In this document: in pieces, positions 24,217 to 33,830 of the stretch
How the letters are laid out: the number at the start of each line of letters is the position of its first letter
Numbering within the stretch: the stretch's first letter is position 1
From: Setoptus koraiensis
Taxonomy: Eukaryota > Arthropoda
Direction: 5' to 3'
Length of the DNA stretch: 64,000 nt
NCBI GenBank assembly: GCA_048013815.1
Contig: CM106586.1
Span: forward strand, 3,348,001 to 3,412,000
Notes under the pieces: model-generated
Seen by the model: only the letters and a program-made list of their open reading frames with translations
What the model was told of the DNA's origin: nothing
The model's database searches: none
Translations under genes and position numbers: made by a program

Positions 24217-26643
24217 TCAACCGCGCCAACCACGTCCTCGACGTCTTCGTCGTCTCCTTCGCCATACACCTCTTCTACCGGGATTGGAATTGTTCTCCTC
24301 TGATTCTTCTACTTCCATTGTCTCCTCGCCCTCTTCGCCCTCCTCTTCTTCGTCTTCTCCTTCGTCATCATCGCCCTCGATTATTGTCTCAGTAGTCTGA
24401 ACAATAGTGTGACCATCGTCGCCTGGCGTCTGATGCTGATTGGGCACTGTCTCGATGCTAGTGCTATGCTCACTGGTGCTGATGGTACCTTGGTTAGAAG
24501 AAGGTATTGCCGCAGGTTGTTGTTGTGTTTGCCCACTATTTAGCATAACGGTGTGGCCGGGTGTCTCCACTTCATGATGCGCCTTATTCTTATGCAACAT
24601 AGCCACCGGTTGTTGTTGTTGTTGCTCGTTTGCTGATTTCGGTTGTACCGTCAATGGCGGCTCAGGCTGAGGGGCCGCCGGCTGATGGGGTGCTGGTTGA
24701 GGAACCGCCGGCTGAGGGGCTACTGGCTGGGGGGCTTCTGGTTGGGAGGCTGCTGGTTGGGGAGCTGCTGGTTGGGGAGCTGCTGGTTGGGGGGCAGATG
24801 GGTGCGGTTGAGCCCCCGGAGGTTCTTGGTTGCCCGTTTCTGTTGGTGGCGATTGCTCATTATTAGCTGGCGTTGGATGAGGTGCCGAGAGTGGTGTTGC
24901 CTGGTTGTTGCCCTGTTGACGGGGATCTTGACTGTCACCCTCAGTGGTAGATTGGTCAGCAGCAGGTGTCTGTTGTGCGGGCTCATGATGGCCGGTTGGT
25001 TTGGTTGGTTGAGATGGCTCATGCGGATGATCTGGCGAGTTGTCTTGCTGACCAATTGCAGGGTTCAGTTCATGAGCCGGATGCTCAAAGTGCAGATCCT
25101 CTTCCGCTTCGTTGTTGACCAATTCATCTTGTTCGTTGCCCGAATTCACTACATTCGTTGTGTCTCCTTGAGGTTGTCTAGTGTGTTCGATTTTTGTTTT
25201 ACGGATATTGTTGATTGCTCGTCTGTTCTTATTGCCCGAGCCTTGAACATTAGTCAATTTAGGAGCATGTTGTTGAGGTTGTTGCTGTTGTGGTTGCTGC
25301 TGTTGTTCACTCTGTTTCTTTTTCTGTTGTTGTTTTCGTGCTTTTTTGCTGGGCTTGTTTTTTGTCGGCTTACTCTCTGGCTGTTTCTCTTCGGGTTTCT
25401 CTTCTTCTTCCTCTTTTTCGTCCTCTTCCTCTGAGGCTGAATTGTCATTTGGATCACTCTTGGGCCCAACCGTTTTCTCGTGATCATCAATTTCATCAGT
25501 TGCTGGCTCCTCTTGCTCAGCCTCATCATTGTCTTCGTTCTTAGGAAGACTGAGATTCTTTTTCTGTGGTTTGTCATCTTTGGCTTGAACAGGAGTAGCT
25601 AGCTGTTTCGTTTCAATGCCAACATCATTGTTTATCTCCTGATGATTGATACGAATTTTGTTGTTGCCTACGTTCTTGACAATTTCGACATCGTTGTTGC
25701 CAATGTCATCGACGACTGTTTTTTGGTCGTTGCCACTATTCTTTAAAGTTGTTTGTTTTTTATCAGGTGTTTGTGGCTGGCTTGAAGAGTCTTGGCTTTG
25801 CGAACCTCTGAAAAAGCCCATCGGCGACGGAATATTCTGTAGCATCTTTTTGCCTGTGCCAAATATGTCTGGCATGTAAGACATTATACCGTTGTTGCCA
25901 TTTTCCATTTCCTTTGGAGGCTTCACATCAGTAGGTACCTGTTGATTGGTTTCTTTGGAGTCATCCGGATCCGCTGCCTTAGATGGTCCGCCGGTCTGTG
26001 TCGGCTCTGGCTGTTTAGCTTCTTTCTCTGGTTTAGCGTCAGGTTGAGGAACTTTCGCACTCGCCTTTGCGCCCAATTTGTTGCGAGTAATCTCTTCAAC
26101 TGTTTCGTCGTTATCGTTGCCACTGTCAGGTGAAGCAGCTTTGCTTTTCGGATTTGCTTCTTCCGATATTTCTTTAGAATCTGAATTGGGTTCTGAGCTT
26201 GCATTTTTGATCTTATTGCTAACCTCTTTCTCTTCAGTTGCATCAGTGTCGTCGCCTTCATCATCTACCAACTCGTCTGTAACCTCGTACTGTACCTCTT
26301 TTCCGTCTGGTAGCGTCTCTTTGACTATTCTAGTCAAACTGGTCTGATCGCCTCTTATCAGCTCCTCGGGCACATCGTCATGCTCTTCCGTCAGCTCAAA
26401 TCGATCTCCTCCTTTCAGTAGTTGATCTCGAATAAGAGATCTAGCATTCTTGTTATATATTTTATTGTTGACCTCGTCGATCTTCTTGACATTGTCCTCT
26501 AGCTGTTTGTCAGAGGAATGTCTAGTCTCGACGGCCTCATCGCCCGGCTTTCTGTGCGATGGTGCACAGGTCAATCTTGACGGCAATAGGATCGCCAGAG
26601 TCACCATCAACACCGCAAGATGCGGCGAGAGTGCTGGCTTCAT
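24217..26643 (-). CDS. Secreted, highly charged, Pro/Gln-rich protein of unknown family
   Basis: 808 residues, single exon. Residues 1-26 (MKPALSPHLAVLMVTLAILL...) look like a signal peptide. The rest has little globular sequence. Residues about 30-400 are rich in Asp, Glu, Lys, Asn and Ser. A Glu-rich block (EEDEKEEEEEKPEEK) is followed by a Lys/Gln-rich block, then by about ten copies of APQPA or close variants near residues 615-665. A strongly acidic stretch of about 30 residues near residue 770 is followed by a C-terminal tail with eight consecutive arginines and GRG. I recognise no domain. Alternating acidic and basic low-complexity blocks behind a signal peptide suggest an extracellular or granule-stored disordered protein, but that is a guess. 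Because of its composition, database matches would need masking. Confidence 0.8.
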   Translation of the reverse strand: MKPALSPHLAVLMVTLAILLPSRLTCAPSHRKPGDEAVETRHSSDKQLEDNVKKIDEVNNKIYNKNARSLIRDQLLKGGDRFELTEEHDDVPEELIRGDQTSLTRIVKETLPDGKEVQYEVTDELVDDEGDDTDATEEKEVSNKIKNASSEPNSDSKEISEEANPKSKAASPDSGNDNDETVEEITRNKLGAKASAKVPQPDAKPEKEAKQPEPTQTGGPSKAADPDDSKETNQQVPTDVKPPKEMENGNNGIMSYMPDIFGTGKKMLQNIPSPMGFFRGSQSQDSSSQPQTPDKKQTTLKNSGNDQKTVVDDIGNNDVEIVKNVGNNKIRINHQEINNDVGIETKQLATPVQAKDDKPQKKNLSLPKNEDNDEAEQEEPATDEIDDHEKTVGPKSDPNDNSASEEEDEKEEEEEKPEEKQPESKPTKNKPSKKARKQQQKKKQSEQQQQPQQQQPQQHAPKLTNVQGSGNKNRRAINNIRKTKIEHTRQPQGDTTNVVNSGNEQDELVNNEAEEDLHFEHPAHELNPAIGQQDNSPDHPHEPSQPTKPTGHHEPAQQTPAADQSTTEGDSQDPRQQGNNQATPLSAPHPTPANNEQSPPTETGNQEPPGAQPHPSAPQPAAPQPAAPQPAASQPEAPQPVAPQPAVPQPAPHQPAAPQPEPPLTVQPKSANEQQQQQPVAMLHKNKAHHEVETPGHTVMLNSGQTQQQPAAIPSSNQGTISTSEHSTSIETVPNQHQTPGDDGHTIVQTTETIIEGDDDEGEDEEEEGEEGEETMEVEESEENNSNPGRRGVWRRRRRRRRGRGWRG

Positions 26644-27714
26644 GGTCTAGTTGTGATCTTTGTTCGATTGTCCAGCTTATGTGTCCATAAAATGAATTAA
26701 AATTTTTTTAACGTCACCGAGAAATGTTTTCGGAATATACTAATCGAATCCTCCGTTCAATGGGGCTGTTCTATCGAATGACGCCACCAGAGATACGATA
26801 TGATTGGCAGCACTCTCCCATTCAATATTTGAACTATATTTAGACTATTTCTATCATACTATGAAGAGTATCCATCATGTTTTTCAGTGTGAAAATTTAA
26901 CTGGATGGTTGTGTGACATCATTATATGCATGGATACATTGAACAGGTAAAATTCAAGACACAAACATCGATGATAGCACCAACAATGGCTCGCGGAATC
27001 AACGCGATTCGCCTCATATTACGGGCAGATGCCAACGCATTTCGCATGCTAAGTTCTAACCCAAGTACTTCGACCACGATCTCACCATAACGGAGTGACA
27101 AATTTTCTGGCGACAGCACATTTCTTGTTTATGTTAGAGCCAAACGGATAAAAATTGAGGCGATTCAGCGAATTGGATCGAGACAGGAAACGCAGAGAAT
27201 CGCAACTTGATGGTTCTACTGCACTTAGTAAGCTTTTGTCGCCCAAAAAACTACGAAAACTGTTGATTTTCAATCCATGTTAGACCGTGGTATTCATCGC
27301 ATATCTTTTTAACCCAAGAACATCTGTTGCATGACCAGGCTGACTCTTCGTAAACTAGATACAATTTTGGGAGTTTCGAAGTTTTAGGCGATGAGAAGTA
27401 GCTCAGATAGTTGGATTGCGTAACTATCGAAGAAGATCTGGTGGTTTTGAACGGAGGTGGGACGATTCTTCTATTCCACCCAGTAAGCTTTTAGTGTTGT
27501 CAAAACTGAAAAACTTCTTATTTTCAATCTCTTTCTACCATTTTCAAACTTTTATTTTTCGAATATGTATTCAACGGACTTGTCTGTTACATAGTTAGAT
27601 GGTTGTGTATGTTGACAATGCTTTGGAACAGATTGGATAACAATCGAGGGTTATCCACCGTGCTAACATCACTAGATTGCAATAGTACCAGAAGCTTACT
27701 CAAAATGTCATACT
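26644..27714. other. Intergenic region with a weak internal direct repeat
   Basis: No convincing gene. Two segments, 27226-27275 and 27480-27530, share AGTAAGCTTTT followed by similar A/T-rich sequence ending in ATTTTCAATC. In parallel plus-strand frames they read SKLLSPKKLRKLLIFNP and SKLLVLSKLKNFLFS, so they may be remains of a duplicated coding piece. Confidence 0.45.
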
Positions 27715-28212
27715 TTAAGACATTTTCGGTTCATTATCAAGAGCATAGCAGATGCTGGTAGCCTCAGAAACTATCTTATCAGCTGCAGAAATTTCTTCAT
27801 CTAATGCTTGCATTTCTAATTCGTCATTCTTCTTGTCGGAATCACCTTCGTTGAAAAGCATTTTCATTTTCATTTGTTCCAAGTCTACCTGATGTTCTCT
27901 AGCAGCTTTAATCCTGTTCCTTTCTTCAGCCATCTTGCTGCTCCATTCCGGATCTCTATCTCTCTCATCGATTTCAATTTTCTCTTCCTTCGATAAAGAA
28001 AAATCATATTCATATTTCATTTCAGGGTATGTGTCTTTAGCAAAGTAAAACATTGGACTGACTGTCATATCATCAAAGGGGTCGAAAGTTAGGAATTGTT
28101 GTTTTAAAAAACTGAATTTGTAAGGTTCGACAGGGCGGGGAGCTGCGTCGGCGACTTTGTCAAGAACTGATGACCAGGTCAAGGCCAGAAAAAATGTAAG
28201 ATAAAGAGCCAT
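27715..28212 (-). CDS. Small secreted protein of unknown family, tandem paralogue A
   Basis: 165 residues, single exon. A signal peptide of about 23 residues (MALYLTFFLALTWSSVLDKV) is followed by APRPVEPYKFSFLKQQF, a conserved motif MTVSPMFYFA, and YEYDFSLSKEEKIEIDERDRDPEW. The C-terminal half is probably a coiled coil or helical hairpin rich in Glu and Lys (MAEERNRIKAAREHQVDLEQ). The protein ends in YALDNEPKMS. About 60% of residues are shared with paralogue B by eye. One cysteine remains after the signal peptide, so no disulphide-rich fold. I do not recognise the family; secretion and tandem duplication would suit a salivary, gut or effector protein, as inference only. Confidence 0.8.
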   Translation of the reverse strand: MALYLTFFLALTWSSVLDKVADAAPRPVEPYKFSFLKQQFLTFDPFDDMTVSPMFYFAKDTYPEMKYEYDFSLSKEEKIEIDERDRDPEWSSKMAEERNRIKAAREHQVDLEQMKMKMLFNEGDSDKKNDELEMQALDEEISAADKIVSEATSICYALDNEPKMS

Positions 28213-28518
28213 CTTGTAAAATTATTGATTACACTCAAATTTTGACAGATATTACTTTTCTCTGATTGAAACTAAACTATTGAACCAAATCGGCGGAAAA
28301 CAATTCATGACGAGAGGACATTCCACCGAAAGTACAATATGCCTTGAAATTTATTTTTAGTAACTCACTGAAAGCTTGTCATATTTTTATTTGACGATAT
28401 GCACAATTAGATGGCTGTGTATGCTGACAATGTTTTGGAATAGATTGGATAACAATCGAGGGTTATCCATCGTGCTAACATCATTAGCTCATCAGAGGCT
28501 CACTCAGAATGTCACACC

Positions 28519-29007
28519 TCATGACATTTTTGGTTCATTATCAAGAACGTAACAGACGCGGAAAGATTCGGCAACTAACTTATCAGCTGCCAAAATTTCT
28601 TCTTCTAATTTCTGCATCTCATCCTTCTTCTTGTCGGAATCGCCCCCTTGGAAATATATTTTCCTTCGCATTTGTTCCAAGTTTACTTGATGTTCTCTAG
28701 CAGCTTTGATCCTGTTCCTCTCTTCGGCCATCTGCCTGTTCCATTCCGGATCTCTGTCTGGCTCATTGATTACAATTTTCTCGTCCTTCTTTAGAGAAAA
28801 ATCGTATTCATACCTCATTTCAGGGTGTGTTTTCTGAGCAAAATTAAACATTGGACTGACTGTTATACTGTAGGTGTCAAATTCTAGAAATTGCGATCTC
28901 AAAAATCCAAATGAGTAAGGTTTCGCAGGGCGGAGAGCTGCGCCGGCGACTTCGCCAAGAACTGACGACCAGGTCAAGGCAAGAAAAAATGCGAGATAAA
29001 GAGCCAT
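28519..29007 (-). CDS. Small secreted protein of unknown family, tandem paralogue B
   Basis: 162 residues, single exon, paralogue of the gene at 27715. Signal peptide MALYLAFFLALTWSSVLGEV, then LRPAKPYSFGFLRSQF, TVSPMFNFA, YEYDFSLKKDEKIVIN, DRDPEW and the helical segment AEERNRIKAAREHQVNLEQ. It ends in YVLDNEPKMS. The signal peptide, the central EERNRIKAAREHQV segment and the last residues are the best conserved, while the region around DTYSIT and the acidic C-terminal helix vary in length. The gene lies 310 bp before the assembly gap, so further copies could be hidden there. Confidence 0.8.
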   Translation of the reverse strand: MALYLAFFLALTWSSVLGEVAGAALRPAKPYSFGFLRSQFLEFDTYSITVSPMFNFAQKTHPEMRYEYDFSLKKDEKIVINEPDRDPEWNRQMAEERNRIKAAREHQVNLEQMRRKIYFQGGDSDKKKDEMQKLEEEILAADKLVAESFRVCYVLDNEPKMS

Positions 29008-29317
29008 CTTGTAATTCTATTGATTACACTGCAATTTTGACAGATATTAATTTTCTTTGATTGAAACTAAACTATTAAACTAAATCGACGAAAAACAATT
29101 CATGACGAGAGGACATGCCACCGAAAGAACAATATGCTTTGAAATTTATTTTTAGTAACACATTGAAGGCTTGTGACAAATGAGGAAATTTTTAAACAAC
29201 TTGTGAAATATCGACCATGTGAAGATAACAACTGACCTGTTCACTGGTGAATTCTTTTGGGCATTAATATGAATGGATGCGATATATGAAGGAAAAAAAT
29301 ATACAAATTCAATGACT
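29008..29317. other. Upstream region of paralogue B, ending at the assembly gap
   Basis: The first 170 bp are homologous to the upstream region of paralogue A. The remainder is unique AT-rich sequence up to the N run. No gene is seen. Confidence 0.6.
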
Positions 29318-29817
29318 NNNNNNNNNNNNNNNNNNNNNNNNNNNNNNNNNNNNNNNNNNNNNNNNNNNNNNNNNNNNNNNNNNNNNNNNNNNNNNNNNNN
29401 NNNNNNNNNNNNNNNNNNNNNNNNNNNNNNNNNNNNNNNNNNNNNNNNNNNNNNNNNNNNNNNNNNNNNNNNNNNNNNNNNNNNNNNNNNNNNNNNNNNN
29501 NNNNNNNNNNNNNNNNNNNNNNNNNNNNNNNNNNNNNNNNNNNNNNNNNNNNNNNNNNNNNNNNNNNNNNNNNNNNNNNNNNNNNNNNNNNNNNNNNNNN
29601 NNNNNNNNNNNNNNNNNNNNNNNNNNNNNNNNNNNNNNNNNNNNNNNNNNNNNNNNNNNNNNNNNNNNNNNNNNNNNNNNNNNNNNNNNNNNNNNNNNNN
29701 NNNNNNNNNNNNNNNNNNNNNNNNNNNNNNNNNNNNNNNNNNNNNNNNNNNNNNNNNNNNNNNNNNNNNNNNNNNNNNNNNNNNNNNNNNNNNNNNNNNN
29801 NNNNNNNNNNNNNNNNN
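29318..29817. other. Assembly gap of exactly 500 N
   Basis: A round-number N run, most likely a placeholder of unknown true size joining two contigs. The downstream contig starts inside the GNA1 coding region. Confidence 0.98.
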
Positions 29818-30416
29818 TCTATGGCTAGTGTAGCCTCATCAAATCTTATGCCCATCATGTGGCATTGTAATTTGAAATCATTCTTCTCGTAGAAAGGCAC
29901 TAAATCATCTTTACAATCCAGACTAATCTTGTAGCAATGATACACCTCATTGGCCAAATCTACGATTAATTTCACTACAATTTGACCAATTCGTTTTCCT
30001 CTATAACTGTCCAAAACGGCAACATCTTCAAGACGTGCTCTGTAGGCACATTGATGGATGAACTTAAACTCGAGAAACAATGTTGATGCCCCGACTATCT
30101 TCCTGGCAACGGAATCCTCGATCACAACAATTACATAATGATCGACGCTGGCATTCATGTTGATTTGTTTCATTTCGTCGAATCGTCTCGCGAATGTGGT
30201 CGAGTCAATCTCACCAACGACTGTTAATTGACTTAATAATTCTAGGTAACCATTGTGATAATCGTCCGAACAAAGAGGTCGAGCGACAAGATTGTACTTG
30301 CCAAGTTCTTGCTTGATTGTGGGCCAAGATTTTAATTTTGTCAGTTTATCTGGATCGAATAGATAGGTTGGTGTTGTGGCACGCCTCGAGCAACAGCTTA
30401 CATGAATAGCAGCCAT
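29818..30416 (-). CDS. GNA1: GNA1 glucosamine 6-phosphate N-acetyltransferase, second copy (C-terminus lost in the gap)
   Basis: Identical to residues 1-199 of the copy at 22589-23194 and cut by the gap within the last codons. The acetyl-CoA loop RGKRIG and all core motifs are present, so the gene may be functional if its last two codons and stop lie in the gap. Complete identity, including the upstream 375 bp, means either a very recent duplication, gene conversion, or the same locus assembled twice. Any open frame that continues through the N run is an artefact. Confidence 0.85.
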
Positions 30417-30791
30417 ATTGGATGGAATTTGGTCTATCAGTTACTTTGATGGTGATAGCTGGAAATCAATTATATTCTTAATAATTAGTGTTAGTTTTGT
30501 GTAATTGTCACTAAAGTTGTTCATTTTTCCTTTCAAAAAGAACATTAAAATGGATCAGATTTCGGAAAATCGAGCGAGTCATGTGTTTTCTTTTTATAAA
30601 CACAAACACCAAACAAACACAAACAAACGCACGCACGTACTGACAGTGCAGAAGCCGCATGCCGATGAAGAGAGGTCGGCTGATACCATTTTGTTTATCA
30701 TTCATTCCATCATACATTTTTCGATATTGCATAATAATATGATGGTATCATTGCATATATTATTACATTCAATTTTCGGACAGGAACCAGA
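30417..30791. promoter_or_regulatory. Shared upstream region of the second GNA1-SGF11 pair
   Basis: Identical to 23195-23569. If the duplication is real, both copies should be expressed alike. Confidence 0.55.
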
Positions 30792-31115
30792 ATGTCCAGC
30801 GCAGGCCCGAGTCCAGATGACATATTAGCTAATTTGATCGACGATGTGATATTCAGTGAGTGCCTACAAATTCATCGAGCGGCTAAGATGGGATTAATAT
30901 TTACGGACGCCGGCGATGAGTCATGCAAAATTAAGGACGAGGCCGGTTTAGATGTGTTTGGTCAGCCATTGACCAAGACAAAGAAGCAGTACAATTGTAT
31001 CTGTCCCAATTGTGATCGTAATTTGGCCGCTGCCAGGCTAGCGCCACACCTCGAGAAATGTATGGGCATGGGGAGAATGCCATCAAGGTCGGCCAAAAGA
31101 TCGGCCAACAACTAG
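30792..31115 (+). CDS. Sgf11: SGF11/ATXN7L3-type SAGA subunit, second copy
   Basis: 107 residues, same zinc finger (CICPNC...HLEKC) and N-terminal helix as the copy at 23570. The DNA is identical up to 31091. The last eight codons carry three substitutions, one of which changes Thr to Ala; the other two are silent or conservative. The 3' flank is different from the first copy after about 40 bp. An AATAAA at about 31177-31182 could end the transcript. Confidence 0.9.
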   Translation: MSSAGPSPDDILANLIDDVIFSECLQIHRAAKMGLIFTDAGDESCKIKDEAGLDVFGQPLTKTKKQYNCICPNCDRNLAAARLAPHLEKCMGMGRMPSRSAKRSANN

Positions 31116-31409
31116 TATTTATCTGAGTAACTGTGGAGTAACAAAAACAAAGTCGTGATTTTTTTTCTACCACCAATAAAAGCTGTTCAATTATTGAGTC
31201 TTTATTATCAACAGTATTATATGTTAATATTTTCTGCTGTAATCCTCTTGGTAGTCATGGAAACCTGACGTTTCCCTTTTTTTCTCATTCATTTGTTCGC
31301 TCGTTCTTTATTAGGACAATCATTCTAAACAATATTTGATTTAACTTCAATCATGAAGTAATTGCCATCATTACGTTGCTGGACAGATGTAACTGAATTT
31401 ATATTAGCC
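31116..31409. other. Spacer between SGF11 copy 2 and IFT70
   Basis: AT-rich non-coding sequence of about 290 bp with the likely 3' UTR of SGF11 and the 5' region of IFT70. Nothing else is visible. Confidence 0.6.
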
Positions 31410-33830
31410 ATGTCGGCCGCAAGAGTTACATCGTTGACTTCGATTGTTTACGGTGAAATCAAGAAGGGCAATTATTTGTATGCCATCAAACAGTTGCAAG
31501 CTATCTCCATTGAGCATGAACCTTCGGAATCTTTGTTATCTCTCATGGGTTATTGTTACTACATGGCCCAAGATTATAGTGAGGCGTGTAATTGTTATAA
31601 CCAGTTAAAAATTATCTTGGAGCAACCAAGAGAAACCATGGCATCAGACAAGGCAAAATTATCACGATATCTGGAGCATAGTTACAACTACGCAAATGCT
31701 TTGTATTCAAGTGGAGAGTTCGATCTCTCTATTAGGGCGACTATTAGTTTAGATCGTAAACTGGACAAAATTATATCTGATATATATATTGATGAAGCAA
31801 ATAGGGAATCAATCAACACCAATCAACATCTTTCCATCGAGTCTTGTCAGGACTATAAATCCAGACTAAAGACGCTTCAGGCTTTGATTAAGTTTAGTCA
31901 AGGCGATATCGCAGCTGCTCGAAGTCTGTTCGATTCCAAAGTGAACTCATCTTATCCGGAAAATAGGTCTGCACTTCAGAATAGAATGTTCAATCTGGCC
32001 TCTTGTTTGACCAAACAAAAACTACATCATGAAGCTATAGCAATCCTTCAATCATTGATGAGCGAGTTGAGGCCAAACAATAATGATAATCACGACGAAA
32101 AATCACTTTTAGATATAAAGTATAATCTGGCTCTTAATTATTACATGCTGGAGAATTACAACAAGGCTTTGGATCTCGTTGGTGAGATCATAGCATTCGG
32201 TGTGTCCGCTTATCCCGAGTTAAACATTGGCTCAAATACAAATGATTTAGAGATAAATAGCGTAGGCAACTCACGCAAGCTGGAACAATCGTGCTTGATC
32301 GGGGCATTCAATCTGAAGGCCTCAATCTACTATCTCCTGGACGATTTAGCTAGTGCAAAGCAAGCCCTCACCGACATGCCACCAAGAAATCAGGACGAGC
32401 TCGATCCGACAACTTTGCACAATTTGGGCCTTATTAATTTAGATTGCGAACCACTAACAAGTTTTGACAAGTTAAGATTCTTATTGATGAGCGCAACAAC
32501 ACAGGATGCTACAGTGCCCGATGAGGCATTTTTTAATATACTATTGATATATATCACTAATAATCACTTTGATATTGCTACGAGACTCATTATGGAGGAT
32601 GAACAAATTACTTTTAGATATCTCAGTGAGGATATGTTCATGTTCTTGGATGGTGTTATAACTAAACATTCGTCTGATACGGATGGCTACAGGAAACTGT
32701 ATCAATTGCTAGAGAAACAAATGGAAAAAGTGAGAACACTGAAAAATGAATCGACCGATGAGACAGCTACAAACTTGGCAGTGATAGAAAGTAACAAAAT
32801 TACTTACAATAACGAATTGGAGTTTGGAATAGAGATACTTATGAGCTTAGGTCACATTCTTTGGACTGGAAATCATTTCAAGGCGCTGGAAAGATTGTTC
32901 AGGAAGACAGCGGAGATATTTAGCGACCACCATGTCTGGAAATTAAATGTTGCCCATACACTCTACATGCAAGACTCAAAATTTAAAGAGGTTCTTTTGT
33001 TTTACGAACCATTCATCAGAGACAACTTCAAACATTTACTCAGCGTTGATCCAATGATTATAGCCAACCTTTGTGTGTCTTATGTGCTTATCGGCCAAAA
33101 TGAGGACGCTCAAGAACTCATGAGAAAGGTTGAGTTGGAGGAGAACGAACTTGTAAATGGCGAAAAAACCACCGACCAATCTGATGATAATGACAACAAT
33201 CGGTTGCAACAAAAAAAGTACTCTAGACAAGTGGCTAGACAGACCCTGATCAAGTTGAAGAATGGGCCCAGATTAAGCTCGCTGGAGGACGATTTAGAGA
33301 CAAAACAAACAATCGACAATATCATCTACGATAGTGACATAGATCATCAGAGTAGATTGTCAACTTACGATCAACAAACTATACCAATGCATTCGTGCAT
33401 CATCAATCTAGTTATTGGAACATTATACTGTGTCAAATCCAATTATGAGTTTGGTATAACACGAATAATAAAGAGTGTAGAACCCGTTGGAAAGAAACTC
33501 AACCGAGACACATGGTTCTACGCAAAAAGATGCATATTATCAATGCTGGAAAATATTTGTAAAATGACCACTGTGGTTAGTGACAATGTTCTGATGCAAT
33601 GTATAGATTTTCTAATGGAATGCGAGAAATATGGACTCACAATCAAAGCTAGCTCAAAACAAACGCCAGCAGACCAGCATCAAACAGAAGCCTTCATCGG
33701 TGACAATTTATCTATTTTGGTGAACCCTTTTGAGCATTTTTCGGATGATGATTTCGTTTCCGGAAAGGATACTGTAACTTATCAGGCACGACATTTGAGA
33801 TGGCTGCTGCTGAAGCTTTTGAATGAATGA
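31410..33830 (+). CDS. Ttc30: Intraflagellar transport protein IFT70 (TTC30)
   Basis: 806 residues from the ATG at 31410; the frame is open further upstream but has no ATG there. Tetratricopeptide superhelix protein of the IFT-B complex, needed to build sensory cilia. Family-specific stretches are plain: LLSLMGYCYYMAQDYSEACN near residue 45, LDIKYNLALNYYMLENYNKA, SVGNSRKLEQSCLIGAFNLK, LTDMPPRNQDELDPTTLHN, DHHVWKLNVAHTLYMQDSKF, ANLCVSYVLIGQNEDAQELM, CIINLVIGTLYCVKSNYEFG and DTWFYAKRCILSMLENICK. Vertebrate TTC30 has about 665 residues. The extra length comes from polar insertions, the largest being about 60 residues (Asp/Asn/Gln-rich) between ELMRKVELEENEL and the CIINLVIGTLYC segment. Single exon, no neighbour of related function. 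Confidence 0.95.
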   Translation: MSAARVTSLTSIVYGEIKKGNYLYAIKQLQAISIEHEPSESLLSLMGYCYYMAQDYSEACNCYNQLKIILEQPRETMASDKAKLSRYLEHSYNYANALYSSGEFDLSIRATISLDRKLDKIISDIYIDEANRESINTNQHLSIESCQDYKSRLKTLQALIKFSQGDIAAARSLFDSKVNSSYPENRSALQNRMFNLASCLTKQKLHHEAIAILQSLMSELRPNNNDNHDEKSLLDIKYNLALNYYMLENYNKALDLVGEIIAFGVSAYPELNIGSNTNDLEINSVGNSRKLEQSCLIGAFNLKASIYYLLDDLASAKQALTDMPPRNQDELDPTTLHNLGLINLDCEPLTSFDKLRFLLMSATTQDATVPDEAFFNILLIYITNNHFDIATRLIMEDEQITFRYLSEDMFMFLDGVITKHSSDTDGYRKLYQLLEKQMEKVRTLKNESTDETATNLAVIESNKITYNNELEFGIEILMSLGHILWTGNHFKALERLFRKTAEIFSDHHVWKLNVAHTLYMQDSKFKEVLLFYEPFIRDNFKHLLSVDPMIIANLCVSYVLIGQNEDAQELMRKVELEENELVNGEKTTDQSDDNDNNRLQQKKYSRQVARQTLIKLKNGPRLSSLEDDLETKQTIDNIIYDSDIDHQSRLSTYDQQTIPMHSCIINLVIGTLYCVKSNYEFGITRIIKSVEPVGKKLNRDTWFYAKRCILSMLENICKMTTVVSDNVLMQCIDFLMECEKYGLTIKASSKQTPADQHQTEAFIGDNLSILVNPFEHFSDDDFVSGKDTVTYQARHLRWLLLKLLNE

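Larger units (their letters stand above)
27595..29174. repeat. Tandem duplication, two units of about 0.78 kb
   Basis: Unit 1 covers about 27595-28380 and unit 2 about 28406-29174. Each holds one small secreted-protein gene plus both flanks. The 3' flanks share GATTGGATAACAATCGAGGG and surrounding sequence, and the 5' flanks share TTTATTTTTAGTAAC. Divergence is clear in both coding and flanking sequence, so this is not a recent copy. Confidence 0.85.
29818..31091. repeat. GNA1-SGF11 duplicated block, second copy
   Basis: Counterpart of 22596-23869 (offset 7,222 bp). Its left end coincides with the gap. Its right end passes into sequence unrelated to that behind the first copy and leads to IFT70. 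Confidence 0.9.

Noticed and set aside
29241-30416. 391-codon frame running through the N run
   Set aside because: It exists only because N codons contain no stop; the real GNA1 part ends at 29818.
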